Shown: positions 25,397-36,150, counted from the first letter of the stretch. The stretch: 64,000 bases of DNA from Echinicola rosea (GCF_005281475.1 NZ_CP040106.1:5632001-5696000); one strand, 5' to 3'. The notes: a model not told the origin generated them from the sequence alone. Translations and numbers: made by a program.

Positions 25397-28300
25397 CTAT
25401 TTTCTTCTAATAGCTATATTGATTTTGTCTGCCAATAAATACATGACAGGTACAATTACTAACGTGAGAAAGGTCGCAAAGGTTAACCCAAATATTACAG
25501 TCCAGGCCATTGGTCCCCAAAAAACCGCATTATCACCTCCTACGTAGAATTGAGGGTCAAAATCAGCTAACAAACTAAAGAAATCGATGTTCATTCCGAT
25601 GGCCATCGGGATCAAGCCCAGTATGGTGGTGATGGCGGTCAGCAATACGGGACGAAGACGGGTCTTTCCCCCTTCGACGATACTGGCCACCAGGTCATCA
25701 TAGGTTAGGTGCTCATCCTCTCCCAGTCCCCGATCGGAACGTTTTCGCTCCCTTACCAAGTTGGTATAGTCGATCAGTACAATGGCATTGTTTACCACTA
25801 CCCCTGCCAGGGAAATGATCCCGATACCGGTCATGATCACTACGAAGTCCATATTAAAGGTCGCCAGACCGATAAATACACCTATGGTACTCAATATCAC
25901 CGAACACATGATGATAAACGGCGTCATCAGGGAATTGAACTGGGCCACGATGATCAGGAAAATAACTGCCACGGCAATCATCATCGCCCGCATCAAAAAC
26001 TCCATTGACTTGGCCTGTTCTTCCTGCTCTCCGGTAAACTTGATATCCATTCCATCGGGAAGCTCATAATCATCCAGCCGTGACCTGATCCTGTTATTGA
26101 TCTCCGTTGGGTTGAACCCTTCGTTGACATTGGAGTAAATGGTAATGACCTTGTCCAGGTCCTTCCGCTTCACGGAACCGTAGGTGGAGCTATATTCAAA
26201 ATTCGCTACTGAAGTAATGGGGATATGCCTTTTATTGCCAAACTTATCCATAAAATAGATCTTCTTGTTGACCAGGGCGCCTATGTCATAGCGGTATTTC
26301 TCTGCCAGCCTCAGCTGGATCGGGTAGTCATCTTCACCTTCTTTGTACTTGGAAACTTCCAGACCGAAGATGGCCGTTCTCAGTTCATTGGCAATTGAGG
26401 AGGTGGACAGCCCAAACCGCCTGGCCTTTTCCCTGTCGATATTGACGATCAGCTCGGGTTTGCCCGTCTGAAGGTCCATCTTCAATTCTTCGATCCCTTC
26501 GATATTGGCCCCTTTGATAAACTCCCGGATATCCTCCACTTCAGTCACCAGTTTTTCATAATCTTCACCGCTCACTTCGATGTTGATCGGTTTGCCGACT
26601 GGTGGGCCATTTTGTTCCTTGTCCACCGTGATCTGTACACCAGGGTATTTCGCCATGGCTTCTCGGAGCTCCTCCATGATCTTTGTCGTGTTCTTGCCGT
26701 TACGGTATTGGTACTCGACAAAACTCACCGTCAGCATCGCCTTGTGCGGCGTCACGCCCATACTCGGCCCTTCTGAAGGATCACTCGTCCCTTCGCCCAC
26801 TTGGGCGATAAATGCCTCCACGATATCCCTGTGCGGCTCGATCAGCTCCATCACCTCGTCCTCCACTTTCTTACTGAATGCATTGGTCGCCTCAATGTCC
26901 GTACCTATGGGATATTCGATAAAGATATTCACGTAGTTAGGGTCACTGCTCGGGAAAAACTCCACTTTTGGAGACCTTACCATCAACAGCACCAGGGAGA
27001 AGATCAATACCCCGAACATGCCGAAGAAAAACAGGTACGGTTTTTTGCCTCCAAGGGCAAATGCCAGCAATCCTTCATACTTTTCTTCCAGCCATACCAA
27101 AAACACTTGTTGGAACCATCGAATGGCTTTTTTCATGAAAACAGCATTCACCAGCGTAATGATGGCGGCAATCAAAGCAATATTGGCCATGGTCAACACC
27201 TGGGCGATATAGCAAATGGCGGCAATGGTCAGCAAGGTGCCTGCAATGATAAAAGACCGTTTCTTGGGCTTCACATTGTCCAGGTCCTGGATTTTCATAA
27301 ACATCGCTGTCACCACCGGGTTGATCACCAGCCCCACAAACAAGGACGATGAAAGGACAATGATCAGGGTAATGGGAAGGTATTTCATAAATTCCCCCAT
27401 GATGTCCTGCCAGAAGGCCAACGGGATAAAGGCCGCCACTGTAGTGGCGGTAGAGGTAATGATCGGCCAGGCGACTTCTCCAACCCCTTCCTTGGCGGCA
27501 CGGATAGGGGTCTTGCCTTCCTGCATGAGCCTATAGACATTCTCCACTACCACAATGCCGTTATCCACCAGCATGCCAAGGGCAAGTATCATCGAAAACA
27601 GTACCATCATGTTCAGTGTCACCCCGAATGCATTGAGGATCATAAAGGAAATGAACATGGAAAGCGGAATGGCAATTCCCACGAACAGCGCATTTCTAAA
27701 GCCCATAAAGAACATCAGCACGATAATAACCAAAATGATCCCTGAGATGATGCTGTTTTCCAGGTTGGCCACCATGCTGCGGGTCACCTTGGACTGGTCG
27801 TTGGTAATGCTGACCTTAAGGTCTGAAGGAAAATGGTTGGTCTCGGCCTCATCCAGTATTTCCTTTATCTTATCACTGGCGGCCAAGAGGTTTTCACCAC
27901 CTCTTTTGATCACATTGACCGTTACCACCGGCAGCTTGGAAGCACGGGCATAACTTTCGCGTTCCTTATAGGTATCCTTTACCTCCGCTACATCCTTGAG
28001 GTAAATGATGTTTCCTCCCTCACTTTTGACAATGATCTCATTGAGCTCCTCAGGGTCTTCAAACTCCCCTGTGATCCTCAGTGCCCTTCGGAAATCCCCA
28101 CTGAGGATATTTCCGCCGGAGATCGTCACGTTTTCGGAAGATATCGCATCGGCAATATCCCCAAAGCTCACCTCCATGGCCTCCATCTTGAACAGGTCGG
28201 CATTGACCTGGATCTCACGCTCGATGGTACCCGTAAGGTCAGCACTGGAGATTTCGGGCAAGGCTTCAATCTCATCTTCCAGGTACTCGCCAAACTCCTT

Positions 28301-28798
28301 CAGTTCTTCCTGTGAATAATTGCCCGAAAGGTTCACGAACATGATCGGCATCTCCGAAAAATCGAGTTCGAAGATATTGGGATCCTGGTCCAGATCCGTG
28401 GGCAGTTCGCTTTTGGACTTGTCCACGGCATCCTTGGTATCCTGCAAAGCCCTGGAAATATCCACACCGGGATTGAATTCAATGATAATGGTAGAATAAT
28501 CCTGTATGGAAGTGGACTCAATGGTCTTCACGTCCTTGAGGGATTTAAGCTCCTTCTCTATGGGACGTGTGATGAGGTTTTCCATATCCACAGGTGAATT
28601 GCCCGGATAGCTGGTCCCCACATATACGGTAGGGATCACGATTTCAGGGAAACTCTCCTTGGGCATCGTCCGGTAGGCATACAAGCCCATAAACGTGATG
28701 ATCAGCGAAAGGATGATCACACTGGTCTTGTTGTTGACCGCTAGTGAAGATAGCCCAAATTCCCTGGTTACATTCTTATCTTGTTGTTGTTCTGCCAT
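25397..28798 (-). CDS. RND efflux transporter, inner-membrane permease subunit
   Basis: The 1,133-residue protein is the proton-driven pump of a tripartite efflux system. It has twelve expected membrane helices in two repeats; the first starts KTSVIILSLIITFMGLYAYR near residue 25. Helix 4 carries the proton-relay aspartate in LALGMLVDNGIVVVENVYRL. Large periplasmic loops follow helices 1 and 7. It is about 90 residues longer than AcrB, with the extra length between helices 6 and 7, as in many Bacteroidota pumps. It is the last gene of the unit tetR-tolC-MFP-RND, with 2 bp to the adaptor gene. Drug, bile or metal substrate cannot be told; the lack of a methionine-rich cluster argues against copper/silver. 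Confidence 0.93.
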   Translation of the reverse strand: MAEQQQDKNVTREFGLSSLAVNNKTSVIILSLIITFMGLYAYRTMPKESFPEIVIPTVYVGTSYPGNSPVDMENLITRPIEKELKSLKDVKTIESTSIQDYSTIIIEFNPGVDISRALQDTKDAVDKSKSELPTDLDQDPNIFELDFSEMPIMFVNLSGNYSQEELKEFGEYLEDEIEALPEISSADLTGTIEREIQVNADLFKMEAMEVSFGDIADAISSENVTISGGNILSGDFRRALRITGEFEDPEELNEIIVKSEGGNIIYLKDVAEVKDTYKERESYARASKLPVVTVNVIKRGGENLLAASDKIKEILDEAETNHFPSDLKVSITNDQSKVTRSMVANLENSIISGIILVIIVLMFFMGFRNALFVGIAIPLSMFISFMILNAFGVTLNMMVLFSMILALGMLVDNGIVVVENVYRLMQEGKTPIRAAKEGVGEVAWPIITSTATTVAAFIPLAFWQDIMGEFMKYLPITLIIVLSSSLFVGLVINPVVTAMFMKIQDLDNVKPKKRSFIIAGTLLTIAAICYIAQVLTMANIALIAAIITLVNAVFMKKAIRWFQQVFLVWLEEKYEGLLAFALGGKKPYLFFFGMFGVLIFSLVLLMVRSPKVEFFPSSDPNYVNIFIEYPIGTDIEATNAFSKKVEDEVMELIEPHRDIVEAFIAQVGEGTSDPSEGPSMGVTPHKAMLTVSFVEYQYRNGKNTTKIMEELREAMAKYPGVQITVDKEQNGPPVGKPINIEVSGEDYEKLVTEVEDIREFIKGANIEGIEELKMDLQTGKPELIVNIDREKARRFGLSTSSIANELRTAIFGLEVSKYKEGEDDYPIQLRLAEKYRYDIGALVNKKIYFMDKFGNKRHIPITSVANFEYSSTYGSVKRKDLDKVITIYSNVNEGFNPTEINNRIRSRLDDYELPDGMDIKFTGEQEEQAKSMEFLMRAMMIAVAVIFLIIVAQFNSLMTPFIIMCSVILSTIGVFIGLATFNMDFVVIMTGIGIISLAGVVVNNAIVLIDYTNLVRERKRSDRGLGEDEHLTYDDLVASIVEGGKTRLRPVLLTAITTILGLIPMAIGMNIDFFSLLADFDPQFYVGGDNAVFWGPMAWTVIFGLTFATFLTLVIVPVMYLLADKINIAIRRK

Positions 28799-28800
28799 GA

Positions 28801-29964
28801 TTAACTTTCGACGATTTGAACTTTGGAACCTTCAGCTACTTCCCTGAATCCCTTGTCGATCAGCACTTCTCCTCCTGAAAGTCCATCCTTGATTTCGGAG
28901 ACCCTGTGATAGGTTTCCCCTTTAGTAATGTATTGCTTCTTTGCCTGTCCTTTGTCCACCACATAGACATATTCACCTTTGTTATCGCGCTGGATAAGGT
29001 TGGTAGGCACGGTAGTGGCCGCTTTGTTTTCATAATCCTTGATCCGCAATACCGATATCATATTTGGCTTGATGTGCTTCAGGCTAGGCAAGAACACCTC
29101 TACTTTGAAGGTTCTGTTGCTAGGATTGATGATGGCTCCGACCGCAGTTACCTTGGTTTTGATGTCTCGGCCAAGGGACGGGAATTCCACCCTTACCGAA
29201 TCGCCCTGCTCCAGCACTCCAACATATGCCTCCGATATGTCCGCTTCGATGTACAGGTCACTCTCCCCGACAAAGTTGATAATCGGCATTCCCGGCTGCA
29301 CAAGCTCGCCAAGTTTTACCATTACCTCTTCCACCGTACCATGATACGGTGCGCGAATGGTGGTTTTGTCCTTCTGCGTTTTCAGGGTAGCAAGGTTTTT
29401 CTCCAGTGACTCCACCCTGTTTTTAGCTTCTAGGTATTGCACTTCGGTGCCGATTTCCCGGTCCCAGAGGCGCTTTTGCTTTTCATATAAGGTAGTGGCC
29501 AAGTCCAGTTGTGTTTCCAGCTCGGAGATATTGTTATCGATGGATTCCCCATCAATGCTCACCAATACCTCGCCCTTGGCAGCCCGCATCCCTTCATGTA
29601 CCTCGATCTGTTCTATCCTTCCGGCCACTTCGGCACTGATGTTGACGTTCTTCTTGGAAAGCACCGATCCGGTCACTTCCAGGTAATGCTCAAAGGCCTG
29701 GTTTTGGGCCTTCACCGTGGTCACCAACACGGACTTCCTATTGTTTTTTGCAAAAGTAGAATCCTCTGCGGCAATCTCCTTTTCGAGCTCCGAGATACTG
29801 CTTTTCAGTTCATGGTACTGATCCTTGTATGCTTTCAACTGGGCTTTTTTGGCCTCCAGTTCAGATTCCTGCGGACCGCAGGAAAAAGTCATCGCGGCCG
29901 CTAATGCCAATGATAATCTGGAAAAGGTTTTCATATTGCTATAGTGGTATATGTATTTTTTCAT
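28801..29964 (-). CDS. RND efflux periplasmic adaptor (membrane fusion) subunit
   Basis: The adaptor links the inner-membrane pump to the outer-membrane channel. The N terminus has a lipoprotein signal ending TFSCG, then a coiled-coil pair (residues about 40-75 and 150-215), a lipoyl domain split around VSAEVAGRIEQIEVHEGM-like and TIRAPYHGTVEEVMV segments, and a beta-barrel domain. The start at 29964 overlaps the tolC stop as ATGA and gives 387 residues; a later start at 29934 gives a more regular lipoprotein signal. It is cotranscribed with tolC and the pump gene. Confidence 0.9.
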   Translation of the reverse strand: MKKYIYHYSNMKTFSRLSLALAAAMTFSCGPQESELEAKKAQLKAYKDQYHELKSSISELEKEIAAEDSTFAKNNRKSVLVTTVKAQNQAFEHYLEVTGSVLSKKNVNISAEVAGRIEQIEVHEGMRAAKGEVLVSIDGESIDNNISELETQLDLATTLYEKQKRLWDREIGTEVQYLEAKNRVESLEKNLATLKTQKDKTTIRAPYHGTVEEVMVKLGELVQPGMPIINFVGESDLYIEADISEAYVGVLEQGDSVRVEFPSLGRDIKTKVTAVGAIINPSNRTFKVEVFLPSLKHIKPNMISVLRIKDYENKAATTVPTNLIQRDNKGEYVYVVDKGQAKKQYITKGETYHRVSEIKDGLSGGEVLIDKGFREVAEGSKVQIVES

Positions 29965-31316
29965 CTTAATATTCCTAATGCTTTTTCTAGATCTACTTTG
30001 GAGATCAGCGCATCGTACAATGCGCTGTAATAATTGATCTCGGCTTCCACGAGATCGGAGTCTGCCTCCACCACTTCAAGGTTAGAGCCTACCCCTTCCG
30101 AATATTTGATCCGGCTGATTTCATACACTTCCGTGGCCAGCTCCATGTTTTCCCGCTGTACATCTAGGGTTTTCAGGTTGTTCTGCAGGTTTGTCCTGGC
30201 CTGGAAACGCTCCACTTCGATATTGTCGTCCAGCATATCCATCTGATTTTCGATCTGCTGCAGTTGGATGCGGTTTTGTTGGATCCTTTTGGCCTTGGCC
30301 AGCCCGTCAAAGATCGGCACGTTTAACGTAAGGCCCACAAAAGCCCCTGTAAACCAGTTTTCACTGTCCCATACCGTATTGAACTCCTGCCCCGCACCGT
30401 TTCGCTGGTAGGTAAAGTTGGCATTCAGGCTGGGAAGATATTGGACCGTATTGTTTTTAAGGTCCAGTTTTACCAGTTCCCAGTTGGTCTGCAACTGGTC
30501 CATCTCTACCCTTCGGTATCCCGGATTACCCAACAGTTCCTGGATTTGCCGGGGCTGGTTCAGGTCCCTCAAACTCTCGGTCATCTGGATTTCATATTCC
30601 ATTGGAAGCCCCATTTGCACCTTCAGCAGCTGCTTACTGATTTCAGTAGCTGCATTGATCTTGTCGAGCTCGGTCTGGATATTATTATACTGGACCTTTA
30701 CCCTTGACACTTCTATTTTCTCCGCAAAGCCTTCTTCATACAATACCGTGGTTTCCTGGAGCAAGGTATCGATCCTTGCCAGGTTGGCTTCAGCGAGCTG
30801 CTGGCGCTCCCTGTTTACCAGTACCGTAAAAAAGGCCTTTTTGACATTTTCGATCACATCGTTTTCTGTCTTTTCCTTGTCAAACTCACTGAGCTGCCTG
30901 TATGTACGGGCGGCCTTCAGGCCTACAAAGTACGAGCCGTCGAAGATCATCTGGTTTACCGTTACCGATATGCCACTTTGGTAGTTGACACCAAACTGTA
31001 CCGGCAGCACGTCCGACGGATTGTCCGGATCGGCAAAAGGGCCTTCGTTGGGCAAAAACATCACCGGGATGGATACGTTCTTGGTAAAATCAAAACTGCC
31101 GTTGATCTGGGGCAGTCCCTGAGCCACCTGCTCTCCCACCGACGCTTTCGAAGCATAGGTCTCCAGCAAGGCATTCTTGGCATCGGCGTTGTTTTCCAAA
31201 GCGTACTGGACGCTTTCCTCTAAAGTAAACTCCAACACTTCCTGGGCTGACACCCGCCCTGCCAACAGGCAAACGAGCAAGACGCCAAAAAGGGAGAATC
31301 TGGTTGTTAAACGCAT
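29961..31316 (-). CDS. TolC-family outer-membrane efflux channel
   Basis: The 451-residue protein has a signal peptide (FSLFGVLLVCLLAGRVSAQ) and two outer-membrane efflux protein repeats rich in long helices. The first begins EFTLEESVQYALENNADAKN and the second includes YSEGVGSNLEVVEADSDLVE. As a trimer it would form the exit duct of the efflux pump encoded downstream. The gene starts 3 bp after the tetR stop and overlaps the adaptor gene by 4 bp, so the four genes form a tight operon. Confidence 0.92.
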   Translation of the reverse strand: MRLTTRFSLFGVLLVCLLAGRVSAQEVLEFTLEESVQYALENNADAKNALLETYASKASVGEQVAQGLPQINGSFDFTKNVSIPVMFLPNEGPFADPDNPSDVLPVQFGVNYQSGISVTVNQMIFDGSYFVGLKAARTYRQLSEFDKEKTENDVIENVKKAFFTVLVNRERQQLAEANLARIDTLLQETTVLYEEGFAEKIEVSRVKVQYNNIQTELDKINAATEISKQLLKVQMGLPMEYEIQMTESLRDLNQPRQIQELLGNPGYRRVEMDQLQTNWELVKLDLKNNTVQYLPSLNANFTYQRNGAGQEFNTVWDSENWFTGAFVGLTLNVPIFDGLAKAKRIQQNRIQLQQIENQMDMLDDNIEVERFQARTNLQNNLKTLDVQRENMELATEVYEISRIKYSEGVGSNLEVVEADSDLVEAEINYYSALYDALISKVDLEKALGILR

Positions 31317-31319
31317 GAA

Positions 31320-31925
31320 TTAATCCTGATTATTGATTGTATAAAATAGTTCTCTTCCTTTGTCGGTTAAAATCCCATGGATAAAATGGTCCATGATGGC
31401 CATCTGGACTTCCAGTACATTGAATTTCGATGGTGGAAATTTTTCCGAATCAAATGTACTGGCAATCTGGTCCATCCTGACCAGGGCAAGGATATCCGCA
31501 TCAATTTCCGGTCTGAAGTACCCCTCTCTCTTCCCCTTTTCCAAGACGTCGGAAATGGTCTTGATGGCACAATTTTGCCTAAACTCCTCAAACAACTTCC
31601 AACAACTGGGATAATACCGCTGGATTTCACTGAACACCACGGGGTTGATATTGGAATACCTTGACCGGATGTATTTGGAGACTTCCACAAAATGCCATAT
31701 CGCCCCTTTGTTCTCATCATAGAGGTTCATAAAAAACTCCTGATCTTCCTGCATTTTGTTTCTAAAAGCTTCCAGCACCAACTGTGCCTTGTCCTTAAAC
31801 TCCTGGTAGATGGTCTTCTTCGATACACCAGCAGCCCGGGCAATATCATCCACGGTCACATACCTTACCCCCAATCGGGCAAATTGATCCATGGCAATCG
31901 TCAATATCTTTTCGCGTGATTCCAA
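31320..31925 (-). CDS. TetR/AcrR-family transcriptional regulator of the efflux operon
   Basis: The 201-residue protein has the N-terminal TetR helix-turn-helix (SREKILTIAMDQFARLGVRY, then VDDIARAAGVSKKTIYQEFK at about residues 24-43). The rest is a helical ligand-binding domain without obvious similarity. It is the first gene of the operon tetR-tolC-MFP-RND on the minus strand, so it most likely represses its own operon and responds to a pump substrate. Confidence 0.92.
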   Translation of the reverse strand: MESREKILTIAMDQFARLGVRYVTVDDIARAAGVSKKTIYQEFKDKAQLVLEAFRNKMQEDQEFFMNLYDENKGAIWHFVEVSKYIRSRYSNINPVVFSEIQRYYPSCWKLFEEFRQNCAIKTISDVLEKGKREGYFRPEIDADILALVRMDQIASTFDSEKFPPSKFNVLEVQMAIMDHFIHGILTDKGRELFYTINNQD

Positions 31926-32454
31926 AATCTCAGTCCACTTCTAAATTTTCACTCACGCAAAACTGAGGAAACTTTGTGAAACCTCAAAGTTTCCAACGTT
32001 TTAATTTCAATACCTTGATGGGTTGCCTCAAAAACCCTACAAAAGATCAAAACCACCCTTCATTGGGCATTCCACCAACTTTCACTGGTCAGACTGTACG
32101 ATTACGCTCAAAAAGCTGTCCGTCAGCGACCGCCCGCCCCTTCAGGATTTTATCAAAGGTACCGAAGAACCGGCACAAGCCCAGATGTGCCGGGGTTACT
32201 TTTATTATATTCTCGGTAAAGCGCCGGCTTTTATCGGTAAAGCCACGGTCGGGCAGCAGCTTTTTTCCATTATTTTCCCTTGACGGTAAACGATCTTACC
32301 GCAAATCCGTCCACAAAAAAGCAAAGCCATTAAAAAACACGGAATGCCCGATCCATTACAAGACGGTCAACATAAAATCTTACGGGCTCTTCCAAGTTTT
32401 CAACCATTTGCGTACCTTTGCTCCTTAATTTATGGTCATCCAATAACAGCGGAC
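31926..32454. other. divergent promoter region between tetR and purL
   Basis: The 529-bp spacer contains the promoters of the efflux operon and of purL. TACCTTTG at 32413-32420 is a good -7 element for purL. The rest contains no supported gene; the reading frame of purL is open upstream of its ATG by 37 codons, but the promoter element lies inside that stretch. Confidence 0.6.
32413..32420 (+). promoter_or_regulatory. -7 promoter element of purL
   Basis: TACCTTTG matches TAnnTTTG and lies 34 bp before the ATG at 32455. It argues that translation starts at 32455 and not at the earlier in-frame ATG at 32344. Confidence 0.5.
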
Positions 32455-35400
32455 ATGATTCTCTTTTTCCAATCCCCACAAAAAAACACCATCTACGCGC
32501 TAGAAGCCAAACAACCTGTCGCACCTGAAGACCTCCAAAAGCTATCGTGGCTCTTTGGAGAGGCCACCCAGCTTGCACAAGAAAAAGTGGAAGGCAGCTA
32601 TGCCGGCCCCAGAAAAGAAATGATCACTCCCTGGTCCACCAATGCCGTGGAAATCACGGGCAATATGGGCATCGCGGGAATCCTAAGAATTGAAGAATTC
32701 AGCCTCTTGGAAGAAGGCCAGGAGATCGACCCCATGCTCCAGGCAAAGTACGAAGGACTCGGCCAGGATATCTTTACCATAGACCTAAAACCCGAGGAAG
32801 TGCTGTCGATCACAGACATCAAATCCTATAATGCACAGGAAGGCCTGGCCCTAAGTGATGAGGAAATCGAGTATTTGGAAAAGGTAAGCAAAAGCCTTGG
32901 CAGGCCGCTGACCGATAGTGAGGTGTTTGGCTTCAGCCAAGTGAATTCCGAACACTGCCGCCATAAGATTTTCAATGGCACCTTTGTCATCGATGGAGAA
33001 GAAAAGGAAAATACCCTTTTCCAATTGATCAAAAAGACCTCCATCAAGCATCCGAACAAGATTGTTTCTGCCTATAAGGACAATGTCGCTTTTGTAAAAG
33101 GGCCAAAAGCGCAGCAATTTGCCCCAAAAAGCCAGGACAAAGCCGATTACTTCCAACCGGAAACCATCAGCACCGTCCTTTCCCTAAAGGCGGAAACCCA
33201 TAACTTCCCTACCACCGTGGAACCATTTAACGGTGCCGCCACAGGAGCGGGCGGGGAGATCCGCGACAGGCTGGCAGGAGGAACGGCCTCCATTCCATTG
33301 GCCGGAACGGCCGTGTACATGACCTCTTACGCCAGAAGCGAGGCAGGAAGAAGATGGGAAAAAGACCTCAACGAGCGAAATTGGCTCTACCAAACCCCGA
33401 TGGACATTCTGATCAAGGCCTCCAACGGTGCCAGCGATTTTGGCAACAAGTTTGGCCAACCCTTGATCTCCGGGAGTGTACTGACCTTTGAACATGAAGA
33501 AAACGACAAACAGTTTGGTTTCGACAAGGTCATCATGCTTGCCGGTGGCATCGGGTTCACCCGGGAAAAATACAGCCTAAAGAACACCCCTGTCAAAGGC
33601 AACAAGATCGTCATCATGGGCGGTGATAACTACCGTATCGGCATGGGCGGAAGTGCCGTTTCTTCGGTAAACACCGGTGAGTTCAGCAATTCCATCGAAC
33701 TGAACGCCATCCAGCGTTCCAATCCGGAAATGCAAAAAAGGGTGGCCAATGTCATCCGTGCCATGGCCGAAAACGACCATAACCCCATCATCTCCATCCA
33801 CGACCATGGAGCAGGTGGACACCTTAACTGCCTGTCGGAACTGGTAGAGGATACCGGCGGGAACATCGACATCGACAAACTTCCCGTGGGAGACCCTACC
33901 CTGTCCGCCAAAGAGATTATCGGCAACGAATCCCAGGAAAGAATGGGGTTGGTCATCGGTGAGGAACAGGTGGAAACCTTGAAAAAAATATCCGAGCGTG
34001 AACGTGCGCCATTTTATGTAGTGGGCGAAACCACCGGGGACATGCACTTCAAGTTCGAAAACAAAAAATCCGGTGAAAAACCAATCGATTGGGACCTTTC
34101 CCATATGTTTGGCAGCTCGCCCAAAACCATCCTAACCGACCAAAAAACAACGACAAATTTCGCAGAGCCTGCCTATCAGGCCACTGAACTTGGACAATAT
34201 ATCCATGAGGTTCTCCAGCTTGAAGCCGTTGCCTGTAAGGACTGGCTCACCAATAAAGTGGACCGTTCGGTAACAGGCCGTGTGGCCACCCAACAGACCA
34301 CCGGCGCCATTCAGGTACCGCTGAACAACGTGGCCGTCATGGCCATTGACTTTACCGGAAAAAAAGGCATCGCCACTTCTATAGGACATGCTCCTGTGGC
34401 CGCACTTGCCAATCCTGAAGCGGGCTCAAAGCTGGCCATCGCAGAAGCCCTCACCAACTTGGTATGGGCGCCTATCGAAGACGGGCTCAGCGGCATCTCG
34501 CTCAGCGCCAACTGGATGTGGCCTGCCAAAAACAAAGGGGAAAACGACCGGCTATACAGAGCAGTACAGGCCGTAAGTGATTTTGCCATAGACTTGGGCA
34601 TCAACATCCCAACAGGAAAAGATTCCCTGTCGATGACGCAGAAATATCCCGACGGAAAGACCGTTTATTCGCCCGGTACGGTCATCATCTCCAGTGTGGG
34701 GGAATGTGCCGACATCCGCAAGACAGTCACTCCCGACCTAAAGCCGGTAGCAGGTACCGAACTATTATACATAGATTTCTCCAGGGACGGTGCTCAACTG
34801 GGAGGAAGCAGTTTTGCACAGGTGGTCAATAAAATCGGTAATACGCCTCCTACAATCCAGGACAATGAATACTTTGGAAAGGCCTTTATGGCGGTGCAAC
34901 AATTGATCGAAAAAGGGCTGCTCCATTCTGGTCACGACATTTCCGCTGGTGGACTGATCACTACGCTGCTGGAAATGACCTTCCCTACCAAGGCTTGTGG
35001 GCTGAACGTCAAAATCGACCAACTTGAAGAAAAGGACATCATCAAGGCCTTGTTTGCAGAAAACCCCGGAGTGGTCATCCAGGCTAATGATGCCAAAAAG
35101 GTAAAAGAAAACTTGGACGGGCTTGGCATTTCCTATGTTGCCATCGCAGAAGTCACTACAGACAGTAAGGTTACCCTTGAAGGAGCAGACCTGTCCCTCG
35201 ATGTGCCCTCACATCGGGACACCTGGTTCAGGTCATCTTACCTATTGGACCAAAAACAAAGCGGACAGCGCCTCGCCAAGGACCGGTTTGACAATTATAA
35301 GCAGCAACCATTGGATTTCACCTTCGGCAAAGGCTGGGAAGGCAGCTATGATGCCTTTAAACTTAATCCCTACCGTCACGATATTTCGGGGACCAAAGCG

Positions 35401-36141
35401 GCCATTATCAGGGAAAAAGGGGTGAACGGCGATCGGGAAATGGCCTATGCCCTTTGGCTGGCAGGATTTGATGTAAAGGACGTCCACATGACCGACCTTA
35501 TCACCGGTCGTGAAACGCTGGAAGATGTCAATATGATCGTCTTCGTGGGCGGCTTCTCAAATTCCGATGTGCTGGGATCCGCCAAGGGTTGGGCAGGGGC
35601 TTTCCTCTATAATGAAAAAGCAAAAACCGCCTTGGACAATTTCTACGCACGCCCTGACACGCTTAGCCTTGGAGTTTGTAACGGTTGTCAGCTGATGGTA
35701 GAACTGGGACTTATCAATCGCGACCACGATGAGAAACCTAAGATGCTGCACAACGAAAGCCATAAATTCGAATCGGCCTTTGTGAACGTGGACATTCCTG
35801 AAAACAATACTGTGATGTTCGGATCCCTTTCCGGGCAACGTCTTGGTGTATGGGTAGCCCACGGTGAAGGCAAATTCTCCCTTCCCAAAGGACAGGATGC
35901 GTACAACATCGGCATGAAATACAGTTATGGAGCCTACCCTGGCAACCCGAACGGTTCCGACCATGCCGTAGCGGGATTGGCCTCCAAAGATGGCAGGCAC
36001 TTGGCCATCATGCCACATATCGAACGTTCATTGGCACCTTGGAACTGGCCGTACTATCCGGCGGACCTAAAAGGCCATGAAATCACCCCTTGGGTAGAAG
36101 CATTCGTCAACGCCAAGGAATGGGTAGCTTCCCATCAATAA
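32455..36141 (+). CDS. purL: phosphoribosylformylglycinamidine synthase, large single-chain form
   Basis: The enzyme converts FGAR to FGAM with ATP and glutamine, the fourth step of purine synthesis. The single-chain form here has 1,228 residues from the ATG at 32455 (MILFFQSPQKNTIYALEAKQ). It has the N-terminal PurS-like domain, the two ATPase halves (for example FGFSQVNSEHCRHKIFNG, LKAETHNFPTTVEPF and GIGFTREKYS), and a C-terminal glutaminase domain. The glutaminase nucleophile is Cys in LGVCNGCQLMVELG, and the His-Glu pair lies in the PHIERS region. Length and motif order are normal. It is monocistronic, followed by a hairpin and the tRNA-Gln gene. Confidence 0.96.
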   Translation: MILFFQSPQKNTIYALEAKQPVAPEDLQKLSWLFGEATQLAQEKVEGSYAGPRKEMITPWSTNAVEITGNMGIAGILRIEEFSLLEEGQEIDPMLQAKYEGLGQDIFTIDLKPEEVLSITDIKSYNAQEGLALSDEEIEYLEKVSKSLGRPLTDSEVFGFSQVNSEHCRHKIFNGTFVIDGEEKENTLFQLIKKTSIKHPNKIVSAYKDNVAFVKGPKAQQFAPKSQDKADYFQPETISTVLSLKAETHNFPTTVEPFNGAATGAGGEIRDRLAGGTASIPLAGTAVYMTSYARSEAGRRWEKDLNERNWLYQTPMDILIKASNGASDFGNKFGQPLISGSVLTFEHEENDKQFGFDKVIMLAGGIGFTREKYSLKNTPVKGNKIVIMGGDNYRIGMGGSAVSSVNTGEFSNSIELNAIQRSNPEMQKRVANVIRAMAENDHNPIISIHDHGAGGHLNCLSELVEDTGGNIDIDKLPVGDPTLSAKEIIGNESQERMGLVIGEEQVETLKKISERERAPFYVVGETTGDMHFKFENKKSGEKPIDWDLSHMFGSSPKTILTDQKTTTNFAEPAYQATELGQYIHEVLQLEAVACKDWLTNKVDRSVTGRVATQQTTGAIQVPLNNVAVMAIDFTGKKGIATSIGHAPVAALANPEAGSKLAIAEALTNLVWAPIEDGLSGISLSANWMWPAKNKGENDRLYRAVQAVSDFAIDLGINIPTGKDSLSMTQKYPDGKTVYSPGTVIISSVGECADIRKTVTPDLKPVAGTELLYIDFSRDGAQLGGSSFAQVVNKIGNTPPTIQDNEYFGKAFMAVQQLIEKGLLHSGHDISAGGLITTLLEMTFPTKACGLNVKIDQLEEKDIIKALFAENPGVVIQANDAKKVKENLDGLGISYVAIAEVTTDSKVTLEGADLSLDVPSHRDTWFRSSYLLDQKQSGQRLAKDRFDNYKQQPLDFTFGKGWEGSYDAFKLNPYRHDISGTKAAIIREKGVNGDREMAYALWLAGFDVKDVHMTDLITGRETLEDVNMIVFVGGFSNSDVLGSAKGWAGAFLYNEKAKTALDNFYARPDTLSLGVCNGCQLMVELGLINRDHDEKPKMLHNESHKFESAFVNVDIPENNTVMFGSLSGQRLGVWVAHGEGKFSLPKGQDAYNIGMKYSYGAYPGNPNGSDHAVAGLASKDGRHLAIMPHIERSLAPWNWPYYPADLKGHEITPWVEAFVNAKEWVASHQ

Positions 36142-36150
36142 CACAAAAGG

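Noticed and set aside
25709..29904. Several long plus-strand frames opposite the RND and adaptor genes
   Set aside because: They are antisense shadows of well-supported genes and show no family features.
32344..32454. Upstream ATG for purL at 32344
   Set aside because: The promoter element TACCTTTG lies inside this extension, and the residues before 32455 do not resemble PurL.
32826..36018. Minus-strand frames of up to 175 codons opposite purL
   Set aside because: They mirror the codon structure of purL and have no start signals or motifs of their own.
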